Shown: one piece after another, positions 12,339-21,003 of the stretch
Position numbering within the stretch: the first letter of the stretch is position 1
Layout: every line of letters begins with the position of its first letter
NCBI GenBank assembly: GCA_031279305.1
Contig: JAITIS010000002.1
Coordinates: 1-30,214, forward strand
Direction of reading: 5' to 3'
From: Candidatus Margulisiibacteriota bacterium
GTDB taxonomy: Bacteria; Margulisbacteria; Termititenacia; Termititenacales; Termititenacaceae
DNA length: 30,214 nt
Notes under the pieces: model-generated
What the model was told of the DNA's origin: nothing
Seen by the model: only the letters and a program-made list of their open reading frames with translations
Database searches by the model: none
Made by a program: the position numbers and the translations under genes

Positions 12339-14837
12339 ATGTCCAATATTTTTGAGGAATGCAGACGCTCATCCCTTAAATATGCCGGCGGCACGGCTTT
12401 TGCGGTGGAAGAAATTACTTTTGGCGAAACTTGGCGGAGAGTTACGGCTAGGGCGGCGGCTCTGCAGGCGCGCGGCGTCCGCAAAGGCGAAGTCGTTGGC
12501 ATACTGAGCAAAAATTCCCCGGAGTGGTGCGTTACTTTTCTGGCGGTCACTTCACTGGGCGCTCTGGCGCTGGTATTAGACACCAATCTCAAAATCGATA
12601 TGCACAGGACAATGATCAGTTTTGTGAACGCCAAATTGCTGTATGTATCCAAGGATTTTGCGGACGGGGATTACGGCATAGGAAAACTGCGCATCGAAGA
12701 GACCGACCCGCCGAGTGATTTTGAACCGGCAGAAACAGCGGCAGAAAATGACGTTGCTATACTGATTTATACTTCCGGCACCACCGGCACGCCCAAAGTC
12801 GTGCAGCTCACGCATAAAAATCTGAACTCTATAGCCTGGGCTTGCATCAAGCACGTCTACGCGGGGCCGGCTGATATTTTTATGACGGTGCTGCCGCTGT
12901 ATCACGTGTACGGCATTTTGGCTGGATTTTACGCGCCTTATTTAGCCGGCAGCGCCTTAATTTTTCAAAATTCGCTCAAAGGACCGGATATACTGGGGAC
13001 CTTAGCCAAATATCCGGTGACCGTCCTGTCGGCTGTGCCGCAGATGTGGGAAATATTTTTTGACCGGCTGGTCAAAACGCTCAAGCACGATTCGATGCTG
13101 AAATACCGGCTGTTTATGTTTTTTGTGCGTTTTGCGCCTGACCTCAGACATCTGGGTCTGGGTCGGCTGGTCGACAAAATTTTTTATCCAGTGCATAAAA
13201 CTTTTGGTCTGCGCCTGCGGCTGCTTTTAAGCGGCGGCTCGCGGTTTGGCCGGCGGTACTGCCTGTACTATAAAAATATGGGTTTCCGCGCGGTCGAGGG
13301 CTACGGTCTGACTGAAACTACCGGCCCAATCTGCGGCGGCAAATATCATAATCCCACGCCGATCTGCGTGGGCAAGCCGCTGGGGCATAATTTTGTCGAG
13401 GTGCGCCATCTCAACGCCGACGGCATCGGCGAAATCTGGCTCAAAGGCGACGCGGTGACTCCGGGATATTACAAAAATCCAGAAGCGACCAAGCAGGCTT
13501 TTGACCAAGACGGTTGGTTTGACAGCGGCGATCTGGGTTTCCTCGACAAAAACGGCGAGCTGCATATCCGGGGCCGCAAAAAAAATGTCATAGTTTTGGA
13601 CTCCGGCAAAAATGTTTATCCCGAGGATCTGGAGGCGTTTTATCTGGCCTCGCCGCTGGTGGCGGAGATCACGATTTTTGGCCGGCGTATCGACGGACGG
13701 GAAGTGGTCTATGCCGTGGTGGTGCCCACCTATAAAACGCGCGACTGCTATACCCAGCTTAAAAATGAATTCAAAAAAATCCACCACGGCCTGCCGACTT
13801 ACAAGATCATCGGCGATTTTGCCGTGTCTTATGACGCGCTGCCGCGCACTTCCACCCAAAAAGTGCAGAACCATAAAGTGATCGAGAATTTGGAAAAGGG
13901 CATATATCAAGTGTCGGCGGACGATCCGAATTTTGTGGTCAAGGAGATCAAAGCCGCGACGCCGGAAACGGAAAAGATAGTGGCCGCGCTCAAAGAGACT
14001 CTGCGCGTGGACGTGTTTTACGCCAACGAGACGCTAAGCGATTTTACGGTCGACTCGCTGCATTATATCGAGCTGATCGCTAAACTGGAGAAAAAACTGG
14101 GCATTCATATCAACCCCAGCCAGTTTATCGCCGCGCCCGCTATTGAAAATCTTATCGAGGCGCTGGCGACCAGCCCAAGCTCCAGCGGCCAGACTATCAA
14201 GCAGGAAATTTTTGAGGGCAAAATCACCGCCCGGACTTATAATTTTTATAATCCGCTTATTGAACTGGGCTTGTGGCTCTTAAAAATTTATTCCAAAGTT
14301 TTCTGGCGCTTGCAGATCAAGCACGGCGAAAAACTGGAGGTCAACAATGATTTAATCGTCTCCAATCACCAGTCTTATCTGGATATACTCTGGCTGCTTT
14401 GCATTCTGCCGTATGCCAAGCGGCGTAACATCTGCATTGCCGGCAAGCGCGAGCTTTGGCCGCTCAAACTCATTTTCCCCGGCATACACGTTGTCTATGT
14501 AGACCGCTCCGGCAATTATATACCGGCGCTCAAAACCGCGGCCGATATGCTGCGTCTGGGCAAATCGTTGATAGTTTTTCCAGAAGGCACGCGCTCCTAT
14601 GACGGCCAGATCGGCGAGTTCAAAAACGGCGTGGCCTATCTGGCTAAAAATCTGCACAAAAAAATTCTGCCGATTTCCATCAAAGGCGCTTACGAAATTT
14701 TTCCGCGTAAAAACTGGCTGCCTAAATTCATCACAACTCAAAAGTCCTCGCTCAATGTGCACGACAAACTCGACCCCGACCAGTTTGCGACTATTGAAGA
14801 ATTAAATGACAAAATGAAAGAACTGGTGCAGGGGTGA
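12339..14837 (+). CDS. Three-domain acyl-AMP ligase, acyl carrier and PlsC-type acyltransferase
   Basis: The protein has 832 residues in three parts. (1) An adenylate-forming ligase, about 1-520: YTSGTTGTPK (~143-152), GYGLTETTGP, DSGDLGFLDKNGELHIRGRKKN. (2) An acyl carrier domain, about 540-620, with the phosphopantetheine serine Ser573 in DSLHYIEL. (3) A PlsC/LPLAT acyltransferase, about 640-832: NHQSYLD gives the HX4D pair His677/Asp682, and FPEGTRS starts at 747. Chemically it should activate a fatty acid, load it on its own carrier domain and transfer it to a lysophospholipid or similar acceptor. It resembles E. coli Aas but has the order reversed and an internal carrier. A role in membrane lipid repair or lipid synthesis is inferred. 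No signal peptide is visible. Confidence 0.92.
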   Translation: MSNIFEECRRSSLKYAGGTAFAVEEITFGETWRRVTARAAALQARGVRKGEVVGILSKNSPEWCVTFLAVTSLGALALVLDTNLKIDMHRTMISFVNAKLLYVSKDFADGDYGIGKLRIEETDPPSDFEPAETAAENDVAILIYTSGTTGTPKVVQLTHKNLNSIAWACIKHVYAGPADIFMTVLPLYHVYGILAGFYAPYLAGSALIFQNSLKGPDILGTLAKYPVTVLSAVPQMWEIFFDRLVKTLKHDSMLKYRLFMFFVRFAPDLRHLGLGRLVDKIFYPVHKTFGLRLRLLLSGGSRFGRRYCLYYKNMGFRAVEGYGLTETTGPICGGKYHNPTPICVGKPLGHNFVEVRHLNADGIGEIWLKGDAVTPGYYKNPEATKQAFDQDGWFDSGDLGFLDKNGELHIRGRKKNVIVLDSGKNVYPEDLEAFYLASPLVAEITIFGRRIDGREVVYAVVVPTYKTRDCYTQLKNEFKKIHHGLPTYKIIGDFAVSYDALPRTSTQKVQNHKVIENLEKGIYQVSADDPNFVVKEIKAATPETEKIVAALKETLRVDVFYANETLSDFTVDSLHYIELIAKLEKKLGIHINPSQFIAAPAIENLIEALATSPSSSGQTIKQEIFEGKITARTYNFYNPLIELGLWLLKIYSKVFWRLQIKHGEKLEVNNDLIVSNHQSYLDILWLLCILPYAKRRNICIAGKRELWPLKLIFPGIHVVYVDRSGNYIPALKTAADMLRLGKSLIVFPEGTRSYDGQIGEFKNGVAYLAKNLHKKILPISIKGAYEIFPRKNWLPKFITTQKSSLNVHDKLDPDQFATIEELNDKMKELVQG

Positions 14838-14872
14838 ACGCCGGTTGTTTGATATAACCGCTTCTCCGGCGT

Positions 14873-14878
14873 TAAAAT
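14873..14878 (+). promoter_or_regulatory. -10 box (TAAAAT) before the Rel/SpoT gene
   Basis: TAAAAT ends 10 nt before ATG 14888, preceded by CGT rather than TGn. Another box, TGATATAAC (14850-14858), lies further upstream. No Shine-Dalgarno is seen, so this gene belongs to the short-leader class. Confidence 0.4.
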
Positions 14879-14887
14879 GACGCCTAA

Positions 14888-17056
14888 ATGTTAGGTAAAA
14901 TTTTAGAAAAAACTAAAGACTATCTGTCACCCGCTGACCGGCATCAGATCGCGCAGGTGCACGCTTTTGCCGAAATGGCGCACGGCGAGCAAAAGCGCCT
15001 GTCCGGTGAGCCGTATATGGTGCATCCGGTCGAGGTGGCTTTGATCCTTGCGGAGCTGAAACAGGACGCGGACACTATCTGCGCCGCGCTTTTACACGAT
15101 GTGCTGGAAGACACCAAAACGCCCGATGAAGAGATCAAAAGGACTTTTGGCGCGAAAATACTTTTTCTGGTCAAAGGCGTGACGAAACTAACCGAGCTGA
15201 AAATTTCCTCTTCGCGCGCCACTCCAAAAGAAGAGATGCACGCCGAAAACACGCGCAAAATGTTTCTGGCAATGGCCAAAGACATACGCATCGTATTCAT
15301 CAAACTGGCTGACCGCCTGCACAATATGCGCACGCTGGAATACTTGCCGCGCGCTAAACAGATCGAAAACGCGCGGGAAACAATGGATATTTTTGCGCCA
15401 TTGGCGCACAGGCTGGGCTTAGGCTTGATCAAATGGGAATTGGAAGATTTGTCTTTTCGTTATCTCGATCCGGATAATTTCTGGATGGTGCGCGAGAAAG
15501 TTACGGAAAAGCGCCGCGAACGGGAAAGCTATATCAAAGATTTTATTGAAAAAGTCAAAGGTATTTTGAAGGAGCATAATATTCACGGCGAAGTCTCCGG
15601 CCGCGCCAAACATTTTTACTCAATCTTCCGCAAAATGCAGACCCAGCATCTGGAGTTTGAGCAGATCTATGATCTCTCGGCGGTGCGGGCGCTGGTCGAC
15701 ACCCAGCACGACTGCTACGGTTTGCTGGGGCTTATTCACGCCCGCTGGAAACCCATCCCCGGCAAGATCAAAGATTACATTGCGATGCCCAAAGAAAATA
15801 ATTATCGGTCTCTGCACACGACGGTCATCGGTCCGGAGGGCAAACAGGTGGAAATCCAGATCCGCACTTTTGAAATGCACAGTCAGGCGGAATACGGCAT
15901 TGCCTCGCACTGGCTGTATAAACAGATTGACAAGACCAGAACCGGACGGCAGAAATTGAAACAAAAAGACCTGAGCTATATCGGCAAAATGACCTGGCTG
16001 CGCAAGCTGGCCGAGGATAAATCGGACAATTCGGAATTTCTGGATACTTTGAAAACGGATATGATCTTTGATGAAGTCTATGTTTCCACGCCTAAAGGCG
16101 ATATTTACTCGCTCTGTCAGGGCGCCACGCCGGTGGATTTTGCCTATCAGGTGCACACCGAGATTGGCAACCGCTGCATCGGCGCGAAAGTCAATAATAA
16201 AATCGTGCCGCTAGAATCCGAACTGCACAACGGCGATGTGGTAGAGATCCTGACCAGCAAGACTGCCAGGCCCAACAGCGACTGGCTGTCTTTTGCGCAA
16301 AGCCCGCGCACTAAAACCAAGATCAAAAGCTGGATCGCCAAACAGAACAAACAGCAGCATCTAAACGCCGGGCGGGAGATGCTGGAGGCCGCGCTCCAAG
16401 AATTTTTGCTGGAGCCCGCGCTGGTGGGCAATGAAAAATATCTAGCGCCTATTTTGAAGCGATATGCTTTTCACACTTTGGATGATCTGTACACCGCTAT
16501 CGGCCACGGCGATGTGGCTTCGCGGGCGGTGGCGCGGACATTTTGGGAAAACTACAAAGAAAAACACAAGCAGGCCGAGGAGCCCAAGCCGATTTTGGAG
16601 AAACCGCGGAAGTCTAACAGTGCCGGCGTGGTGGTGGATGGCGTGGACACTGTGCTAATCCGGCTGGCCAACTGCTGCCATCCTCTGCCGGGCGACGCGA
16701 TCACCGGTTTTGTCACGATGGGCTACGGCATTACCGTGCACCGCGCCTCCTGCAAAAATGTGAGCCGGCTCAAGGAGCGCAAAATTGCGGTTTTCTGGCA
16801 CAATACACCGCAGCATACCTATCCGGCGGCGCTGGAGGTGGCCGGGTTTGACCGCGTGGGTATATTCAAAGATATTCTCAATGTTATCGCGGATACGGCT
16901 ATCAACGTGCAGGAAGCCACGGCGCGCAAAACCGGCCGAGGTGAATTTAAGTCCCGTATCATAGTCGATGTGCGCGATCTCAATCAGCTTTTACATCTGC
17001 TGGGGAGCTTGAAAAAAATCAAAGATGTTTATGATGCTTACCGGCTGTCCGCTTGA
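14888..17056 (+). CDS. rel: Bifunctional (p)ppGpp synthetase/hydrolase, RelA/SpoT (Rel) family
   Basis: The protein has 722 residues with the full RSH layout. The HD hydrolase (about 20-180) has His46, His70-Asp71 and Asp142 intact, corresponding to the catalytic set of Rel enzymes. The synthetase (about 230-350) has KDYIAMPKENNYRSLHTTV and EIQIRT (Glu322). A TGS domain (about 395-455, FDEVYVSTPKGDIYSLCQGA) is followed by helical and Zn-finger-like parts (the CC motif ANCCHPLPGD at about 595-604) and a C-terminal ACT domain. Both active sites are complete, so the enzyme should make and degrade (p)ppGpp, and it is the only RSH seen here. The synthetase has YSIFRKM where YSIYxKM is usual, a conservative change. 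It follows the acyltransferase gene without overlap. Confidence 0.96.
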   Translation: MLGKILEKTKDYLSPADRHQIAQVHAFAEMAHGEQKRLSGEPYMVHPVEVALILAELKQDADTICAALLHDVLEDTKTPDEEIKRTFGAKILFLVKGVTKLTELKISSSRATPKEEMHAENTRKMFLAMAKDIRIVFIKLADRLHNMRTLEYLPRAKQIENARETMDIFAPLAHRLGLGLIKWELEDLSFRYLDPDNFWMVREKVTEKRRERESYIKDFIEKVKGILKEHNIHGEVSGRAKHFYSIFRKMQTQHLEFEQIYDLSAVRALVDTQHDCYGLLGLIHARWKPIPGKIKDYIAMPKENNYRSLHTTVIGPEGKQVEIQIRTFEMHSQAEYGIASHWLYKQIDKTRTGRQKLKQKDLSYIGKMTWLRKLAEDKSDNSEFLDTLKTDMIFDEVYVSTPKGDIYSLCQGATPVDFAYQVHTEIGNRCIGAKVNNKIVPLESELHNGDVVEILTSKTARPNSDWLSFAQSPRTKTKIKSWIAKQNKQQHLNAGREMLEAALQEFLLEPALVGNEKYLAPILKRYAFHTLDDLYTAIGHGDVASRAVARTFWENYKEKHKQAEEPKPILEKPRKSNSAGVVVDGVDTVLIRLANCCHPLPGDAITGFVTMGYGITVHRASCKNVSRLKERKIAVFWHNTPQHTYPAALEVAGFDRVGIFKDILNVIADTAINVQEATARKTGRGEFKSRIIVDVRDLNQLLHLLGSLKKIKDVYDAYRLSA

Positions 17057-17062
17057 TATAAT
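17054..17062 (+). promoter_or_regulatory. Extended -10 promoter (TGATATAAT) of the sugar transferase gene
   Basis: TG-A-TATAAT begins within the upstream stop codon region and ends 9 nt before ATG 17071. No Shine-Dalgarno lies between, so the transcript should be almost leaderless. Confidence 0.6.
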
Positions 17063-17070
17063 AAGCCAGT

Positions 17071-18489
17071 ATGTTTAGGCGCCTATCCGTAAATTTCAAA
17101 CATAAACTGGCGGATATTGCGGTTAATTTTCTAGCTTTTTATTTGACTGCTTGGGCGGCGCAGCGGCTGGGCTGGCTGGCGGTGTCCGATTTGTGCTGGC
17201 TGCCGTTTTGCACCGCCGCGGCGGTTTTGTTTTTGGCTTATGATCATCCTCTGTACAGCTCGCACCGGATTATTTCTATCAGACAGGAGACAAACGAGAT
17301 TACCGGTATTTTTTACACCGCCTATCTGACGGTTTTTTTTCTGCTGTATTTGCTTAAAACCCCGCAGCCGGGACTTAAATTTGCGCTCTTAGCTTATCTG
17401 GTGCTTTCGATCAGCGCTGTCAACACAGTTCGTTATCTTATTCGTCTCTGGCTGAGATGGCGGCGTTTGAACGGCCACAATATACGCCGCACGCTGATTA
17501 TCGGCACCGGACGCGCGGCGGCCGCCGTGACCAGAGAGATCAAGACCAGCGCCAGAGAATGGGGCGTGCTCATTTCCGGCTATGTGTATTTGCGCGCTGG
17601 AGACTTGCGCGCCGCGGCTGTGCCCAGAACTAAAATCTTAGGCAGTGTCGAGCGGGTCGGCGATATTCTGCGCGAGCAGGTCATAGACGACGTGTTGATT
17701 GCCATCGATCCGGCGGATCATTTGCTGGTGCGCGAGGCGATCCTGACCTGCGAAGCGATGGGCATCAATATTAAAGTTAAGGAGTTGATGACTTTTCTGC
17801 GGCGGCCGCGCACCAAGGCGATGTTAGATTATATCGGCAATATGCAGTGCATTTCTTTTGTGACTTATCCAGCGCGTTCTCTAGGACTGACTGGCAAGCG
17901 TCTGTTTGACATCGCGGCTTCCGGGCTGGGGCTGCTGTTTCTACTGCCGCTGGTTTTTTTACCGGCGGCCGTACTTATCAAGCTGACTTCACGCGGGCCG
18001 GTTTTTTTCCGGCAGGAAAGAGTGGGCGCGCATAACCGCCTGTTCAAAATTTTCAAGTTCCGCACGATGGTTGCCAACGCCGAGGAGTTAAAAGCCAAGT
18101 TGTTAAAGAAAAATGAAAATAAAAACGGCATTACTTTTAAGATCAAGAATGATCCGCGCATCACGCCGATCGGTCGTTTCCTGCGCCGCGCCAGCATCGA
18201 TGAGTTGCCGCAGCTGTTTAATGTGTTTAGCGGGCAGATGAGTCTGGTCGGTCCCAGACCCGCTCTGCCGGACGAGGTTAAAAAATACACGGACAATTAC
18301 CGCAAGCGCATAGCGGTGCGGCCGGGCATCACCGGCCTGTGGCAAATCTCTGGCCGCAGCGCAAACGCGGATTTTGACCGCTGGGTAGCGCTGGACGCGC
18401 AGTATATTGACACGTGGTCATTTTGGAATGATCTGGCGATCTTGTTTAAGACAATTCCGGTGGTGCTGAAAGGCAGCGGAGCGTATTAA
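17071..18489 (+). CDS. Polyprenyl-phosphate sugar-1-phosphate transferase (WbaP/WcaJ type)
   Basis: The protein has 472 residues. Four transmembrane helices (about 10-125) are followed by a Rossmann-like CoA_binding_3 region (about 140-265, RRTLIIGTGRAAAAV...) and a C-terminal bacterial sugar transferase domain (about 275-472). The catalytic domain shows KRLFDIAASGLGLL, RGPVFFRQERVG, FKFRTM, DELPQLFNVFSGQMSLVGPRP and GLWQISGRS, all highly conserved. It transfers a hexose-1-phosphate from a nucleotide sugar to undecaprenyl phosphate, the first step of exopolysaccharide or O-antigen repeat synthesis. No other glycosyltransferase or polymerase genes are present here, so its pathway partners are elsewhere. 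The stop overlaps the stop of the convergent response regulator. Confidence 0.92.
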   Translation: MFRRLSVNFKHKLADIAVNFLAFYLTAWAAQRLGWLAVSDLCWLPFCTAAAVLFLAYDHPLYSSHRIISIRQETNEITGIFYTAYLTVFFLLYLLKTPQPGLKFALLAYLVLSISAVNTVRYLIRLWLRWRRLNGHNIRRTLIIGTGRAAAAVTREIKTSAREWGVLISGYVYLRAGDLRAAAVPRTKILGSVERVGDILREQVIDDVLIAIDPADHLLVREAILTCEAMGINIKVKELMTFLRRPRTKAMLDYIGNMQCISFVTYPARSLGLTGKRLFDIAASGLGLLFLLPLVFLPAAVLIKLTSRGPVFFRQERVGAHNRLFKIFKFRTMVANAEELKAKLLKKNENKNGITFKIKNDPRITPIGRFLRRASIDELPQLFNVFSGQMSLVGPRPALPDEVKKYTDNYRKRIAVRPGITGLWQISGRSANADFDRWVALDAQYIDTWSFWNDLAILFKTIPVVLKGSGAY

Positions 18490-18842
18490 CCGGCTTTTTC
18501 TTGAATAACCGCGAGCAGCTGTTCCTTATTTACTGGTTTGCGGATGTAGGCCTCCGCGCCTTGGTTGAGCGAGTCTACCGCGTTTTGCAGGGTCGTATCG
18601 CCCGTAACCATAACGCTGATCAGCTCCGGCTGAATCTTTTTTAATTCTTTTAACAGCTCCGTGCCGAGCATATCGGGCAGCTGTATATCTAACAACGCCA
18701 GTTTGTATTTTTTTTGCGCGGCCAGCGCGAGCGCCTCCGCGCTGTTTGCGGCGGTGTCGACTATGTGGCCGTCAGCCTCCAGCGTTTTCTGGAAAACAGT
18801 CCGGATATTTTTTTCATCATCGACGACGAGGATTTTGCACAC
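18486..18842 (-). CDS. Single-domain response regulator (CheY-like)
   Basis: This 118-residue stand-alone receiver domain has the acidic pair Asp8-Asp9, phosphoacceptor Asp52 in LLDIQLPD, the switch Thr80 in VMVTGD, and Lys102 in IRKPV. No output domain follows, so it works by protein-protein contact or as a phosphorelay step. No histidine kinase is adjacent, so its partner is unknown. The start is GTG 18842; a TAAAAT box (18853-18848, minus strand) ends 6 nt before it and no Shine-Dalgarno is present, suggesting a leaderless mRNA. The gene meets the sugar transferase tail to tail, with overlapping stop codons. Confidence 0.93.
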   Translation of the reverse strand: MCKILVVDDEKNIRTVFQKTLEADGHIVDTAANSAEALALAAQKKYKLALLDIQLPDMLGTELLKELKKIQPELISVMVTGDTTLQNAVDSLNQGAEAYIRKPVNKEQLLAVIQEKAG

Positions 18843-18880
18843 GGTTTATTTTACAGCCTGTGACGGATAAGAGCAAAGAC

Positions 18881-18889
18881 TGATATAAT
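18881..18889 (+). promoter_or_regulatory. Extended -10 promoter (TGATATAAT) of dapB-purU, predicted leaderless
   Basis: TG-A-TATAAT ends 7 nt before the A of ATG 18896. Position +1 usually lies 7 nt past the last T, so transcription should start at the ATG itself. No ribosome-binding site could exist on that transcript. GTGACG at 18860-18865 may be a weak -35 with an 18-nt spacer. Confidence 0.65.
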
Positions 18890-18895
18890 GGCTTT

Positions 18896-19630
18896 ATGCT
18901 CAAAATCATCATTAACGGCGCGCAAGGCAAAATGGGACAGGCGAGTGTTGCGGCTGTGTCTGCGGACACGGAATTGCAGTTGGCCGGCCAAGCCGACGCC
19001 GGCGCTGATCTGGGCAAAATTATCAGGGAAACTCAGGCGGAAGTGGTTATTGATTTTACCCACCCGTCTGTCCGTATGCAGAATATCCGAACTATTATCG
19101 GCAATGGCGCTCAGGCGGTTGTCGGCACCACTGGATTCACGGAAGAAGACTTAAAAATTGTTGACGCGGAAAGTAAAAAATTAAAAAGAGGCGTGCTTAT
19201 CGCGCCAAATTTCGGGCTGGGCGCGGTGCTCTTGATGCAGTTCGCCGCGCAGGCGGCCAGATATATGCCGGACGTGGAGATCGTCGAGTATCATCACGAT
19301 CACAAAGCTGACGCGCCGTCCGGCACAGCGCTCCTGACCGCTCGGCTGATTAACGAAGCTGTAGGCCAAACCAATCCGCCTGCCGTAGAAAGCGAGGAGC
19401 TTTTGGCTGAGCGTTCACAGGGTGCGAAAGTAGGCAACATCCGTCTGCACGCGGTGCGTCTGCCCGGTTTTATCGCTACGCAAGAAGTCATACTCGGAGC
19501 GCAAGGGCAGCGGCTGGTCTTGCGCCACGAGACTCTCAATAGAGAATCTTTTATGCCCGGCGTGCTTTTGGCCTGCAAAAAAATTATCGGCAAGATTGGG
19601 CTGATTTATGGCTTGGAGAAACTGCTGTGA
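18896..19630 (+). CDS. dapB: 4-hydroxy-tetrahydrodipicolinate reductase
   Basis: The protein has 244 residues, slightly shorter than the usual 260-275. It reduces the dihydrodipicolinate precursor with NAD(P)H in the diaminopimelate/lysine pathway, supplying peptidoglycan. The nucleotide-binding N-terminus (IIINGAQGKMGQAS) and the signature EYHHDHKADAPSGTAL, with its catalytic His and Lys, are both present, along with VGTTGFT. GQLK-type ends are absent, in line with the short length. The last bases overlap purU by 4 nt (GTGA), so the two genes are translated together although their pathways differ. asd of the same pathway is about 7 kb upstream on the other strand. Confidence 0.95.
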   Translation: MLKIIINGAQGKMGQASVAAVSADTELQLAGQADAGADLGKIIRETQAEVVIDFTHPSVRMQNIRTIIGNGAQAVVGTTGFTEEDLKIVDAESKKLKRGVLIAPNFGLGAVLLMQFAAQAARYMPDVEIVEYHHDHKADAPSGTALLTARLINEAVGQTNPPAVESEELLAERSQGAKVGNIRLHAVRLPGFIATQEVILGAQGQRLVLRHETLNRESFMPGVLLACKKIIGKIGLIYGLEKLL

Positions 19631-20436
19631 ATGCCATACTCAGGTTGACCTGTCGGGACCGCCGCGGCATTGTCGCCGCAATCACCAATTTTATCGCGCA
19701 CAATAACGGCAACATAGTCAATCTGGATCAATACACCGATCCGGCGGCCGGACAATTTTTTATGCGGCTGGAATGGGACTTAAAAAATTTCAAAATAGCT
19801 CCGGCTAAAATAGAAAAAGCTCTGCAAAAATTCGGGAAGATTTCCGTCACTTTTTCCAATCGGCAAAAACGCGCGGCGGTGTTTGTTTCCCGGTATGACC
19901 ACTGCCTCTATGACCTGCTCTTGCGCCAGCGCAGCGGCGAGCTAAACTGCGATATTGCCGCGGTTATCAGCAATCACGAGGATTTGCGCTATGTCGCCGC
20001 AGCTTTTGGCAAGGAATTTTACTGTCTACCCGGCGCGGAGAAAAAACAGCTAGCCTTGCTGAAAGAAAAAAAGATTGACCTGATAGTGCTGGCCAGATAT
20101 ATGCAGATTTTAAGCCCGGTCTTTATCCGGGACTATTTGTATAAAATAATCAACGTGCATCATTCTTTTCTGCCGGCCTTCAAAGGCGCGAAACCCTATC
20201 ATCAGGCCTATCGGCGCGGCGTGAAAATCATCGGAGCGACGGCGCATTTTGCCACCGAGGATTTGGATCAAGGGCCGATTATCCAGCAAAATGTCGCGCA
20301 GATTTCCCACCGCGACACAGTGGACGACCTTATTGTCAAAGGCCGCGATCTGGAAAGACAAGTCTTATCCGAGGCCGTGCGGTATTTTCTTAATGATAGA
20401 TTATTTGTCCGCGGCAATAGGACGATTATTCTCTAA
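19627..20436 (+). CDS. purU: Formyltetrahydrofolate deformylase
   Basis: This encodes 269 residues from GTG 19627. The N-terminal ACT domain (about 1-80, LTCRDRRGIVAAITNFIAHNNGNIV) is followed by a formyl-THF-binding formyltransferase-like domain (about 85-260): YMQILSP, INVHHSFLPAFKGAKPYHQA, GATAHFATEDLDQGPII. The Asn, His and Asp of the formyltransferase site (NVHHS, DLDQGP) are present. PurU hydrolyses 10-formyl-THF to formate and THF, and in E. coli it supplies formate for PurT and balances one-carbon pools. A true GAR formyltransferase (purN) also occurs at 24494, and the ACT domain distinguishes this protein from it. It is co-translated with dapB by a 4-nt overlap. Confidence 0.93.
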   Translation: MNAILRLTCRDRRGIVAAITNFIAHNNGNIVNLDQYTDPAAGQFFMRLEWDLKNFKIAPAKIEKALQKFGKISVTFSNRQKRAAVFVSRYDHCLYDLLLRQRSGELNCDIAAVISNHEDLRYVAAAFGKEFYCLPGAEKKQLALLKEKKIDLIVLARYMQILSPVFIRDYLYKIINVHHSFLPAFKGAKPYHQAYRRGVKIIGATAHFATEDLDQGPIIQQNVAQISHRDTVDDLIVKGRDLERQVLSEAVRYFLNDRLFVRGNRTIIL

Positions 20437-20464
20437 AAGGCCGGGCGGCAATAAATCTTAGTTG

Positions 20465-20473
20465 TGATATAAT
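20465..20473 (+). promoter_or_regulatory. Extended -10 promoter (TGATATAAT) of yajQ, predicted leaderless
   Basis: TG-A-TATAAT ends exactly 7 nt before the A of ATG 20480, the same geometry as at dapB, so +1 falls on the start codon. The intervening TTTATT has no Shine-Dalgarno. Confidence 0.65.
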
Positions 20474-20479
20474 TTTATT

Positions 20480-20971
20480 ATGGCGGATAATTCATTCGAC
20501 ATAGTTTCCGAGCCGGATCTGCAGCTTGTCAACAATGCGCTGAATACGGCGCGCAAAGAAATTGCCGCGCGTTATGATTTTCGCGGGAGCGCGGCTTCTA
20601 TCGAGCTGAATAATCTCGATCTGCTTTTCAAAGCTGAGGATGATTATAAAATCGGCGCGATGCTCGATATGTTCAAACAAAAGGCGATCAAGCAGGGCGT
20701 CGATCTGGCGTTCTTTGATTTTGGCCAGAAAACCGAGGACGCGCTGGGCGGAACAGTCAAACAAAACGTCAGAATCAAAAAAGGCATTGACCGTGAAAAA
20801 GCCAAAGAAATAAATCAGCGCATTAAAGATTTGAAATTAAAAGTTAATCCTCAGATACAGGGCGAAGCTGTGCGTGTCTCCGGCAAAAACAAAGACGATT
20901 TGCAAAAAGTTATTCAGGCCTTGCGCGGCGCAGATCTGGGGCTGGCTCTGACTTTTACGAATTATCGCTGA
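20480..20971 (+). CDS. YajQ family cyclic-di-GMP/nucleotide-binding protein
   Basis: The protein has 163 residues, the standard length. It starts ADNSFDIVSEPDLQLVNNALN, then has the family segments IAARYDFRGSAASIEL and FDFGQKTEDALGG, and KKGIDREKAKEINQRIKDLKLKVNPQIQGEAVRVSGKNKDDLQKVIQ near the end. YajQ proteins have two ferredoxin-like folds and bind nucleotides; some bind c-di-GMP and act in transcription control. The gene has its own promoter. Confidence 0.95.
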   Translation: MADNSFDIVSEPDLQLVNNALNTARKEIAARYDFRGSAASIELNNLDLLFKAEDDYKIGAMLDMFKQKAIKQGVDLAFFDFGQKTEDALGGTVKQNVRIKKGIDREKAKEINQRIKDLKLKVNPQIQGEAVRVSGKNKDDLQKVIQALRGADLGLALTFTNYR

Positions 20972-21003
20972 CCAGCGCCTTTCTAAAATAAAGCAGGTTT
21001 TGT

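Noticed and set aside
13227..13910. 227-aa minus-strand ORF inside the acyl ligase gene
   Set aside because: A mirror frame of a strongly supported gene with conserved motifs on the plus strand; there is no promoter or Shine-Dalgarno for it.
20972..21003. Mg2+ riboswitch before mgtE
   Set aside because: Only 32 nt separate yajQ and mgtE, too short for a known Mg riboswitch.
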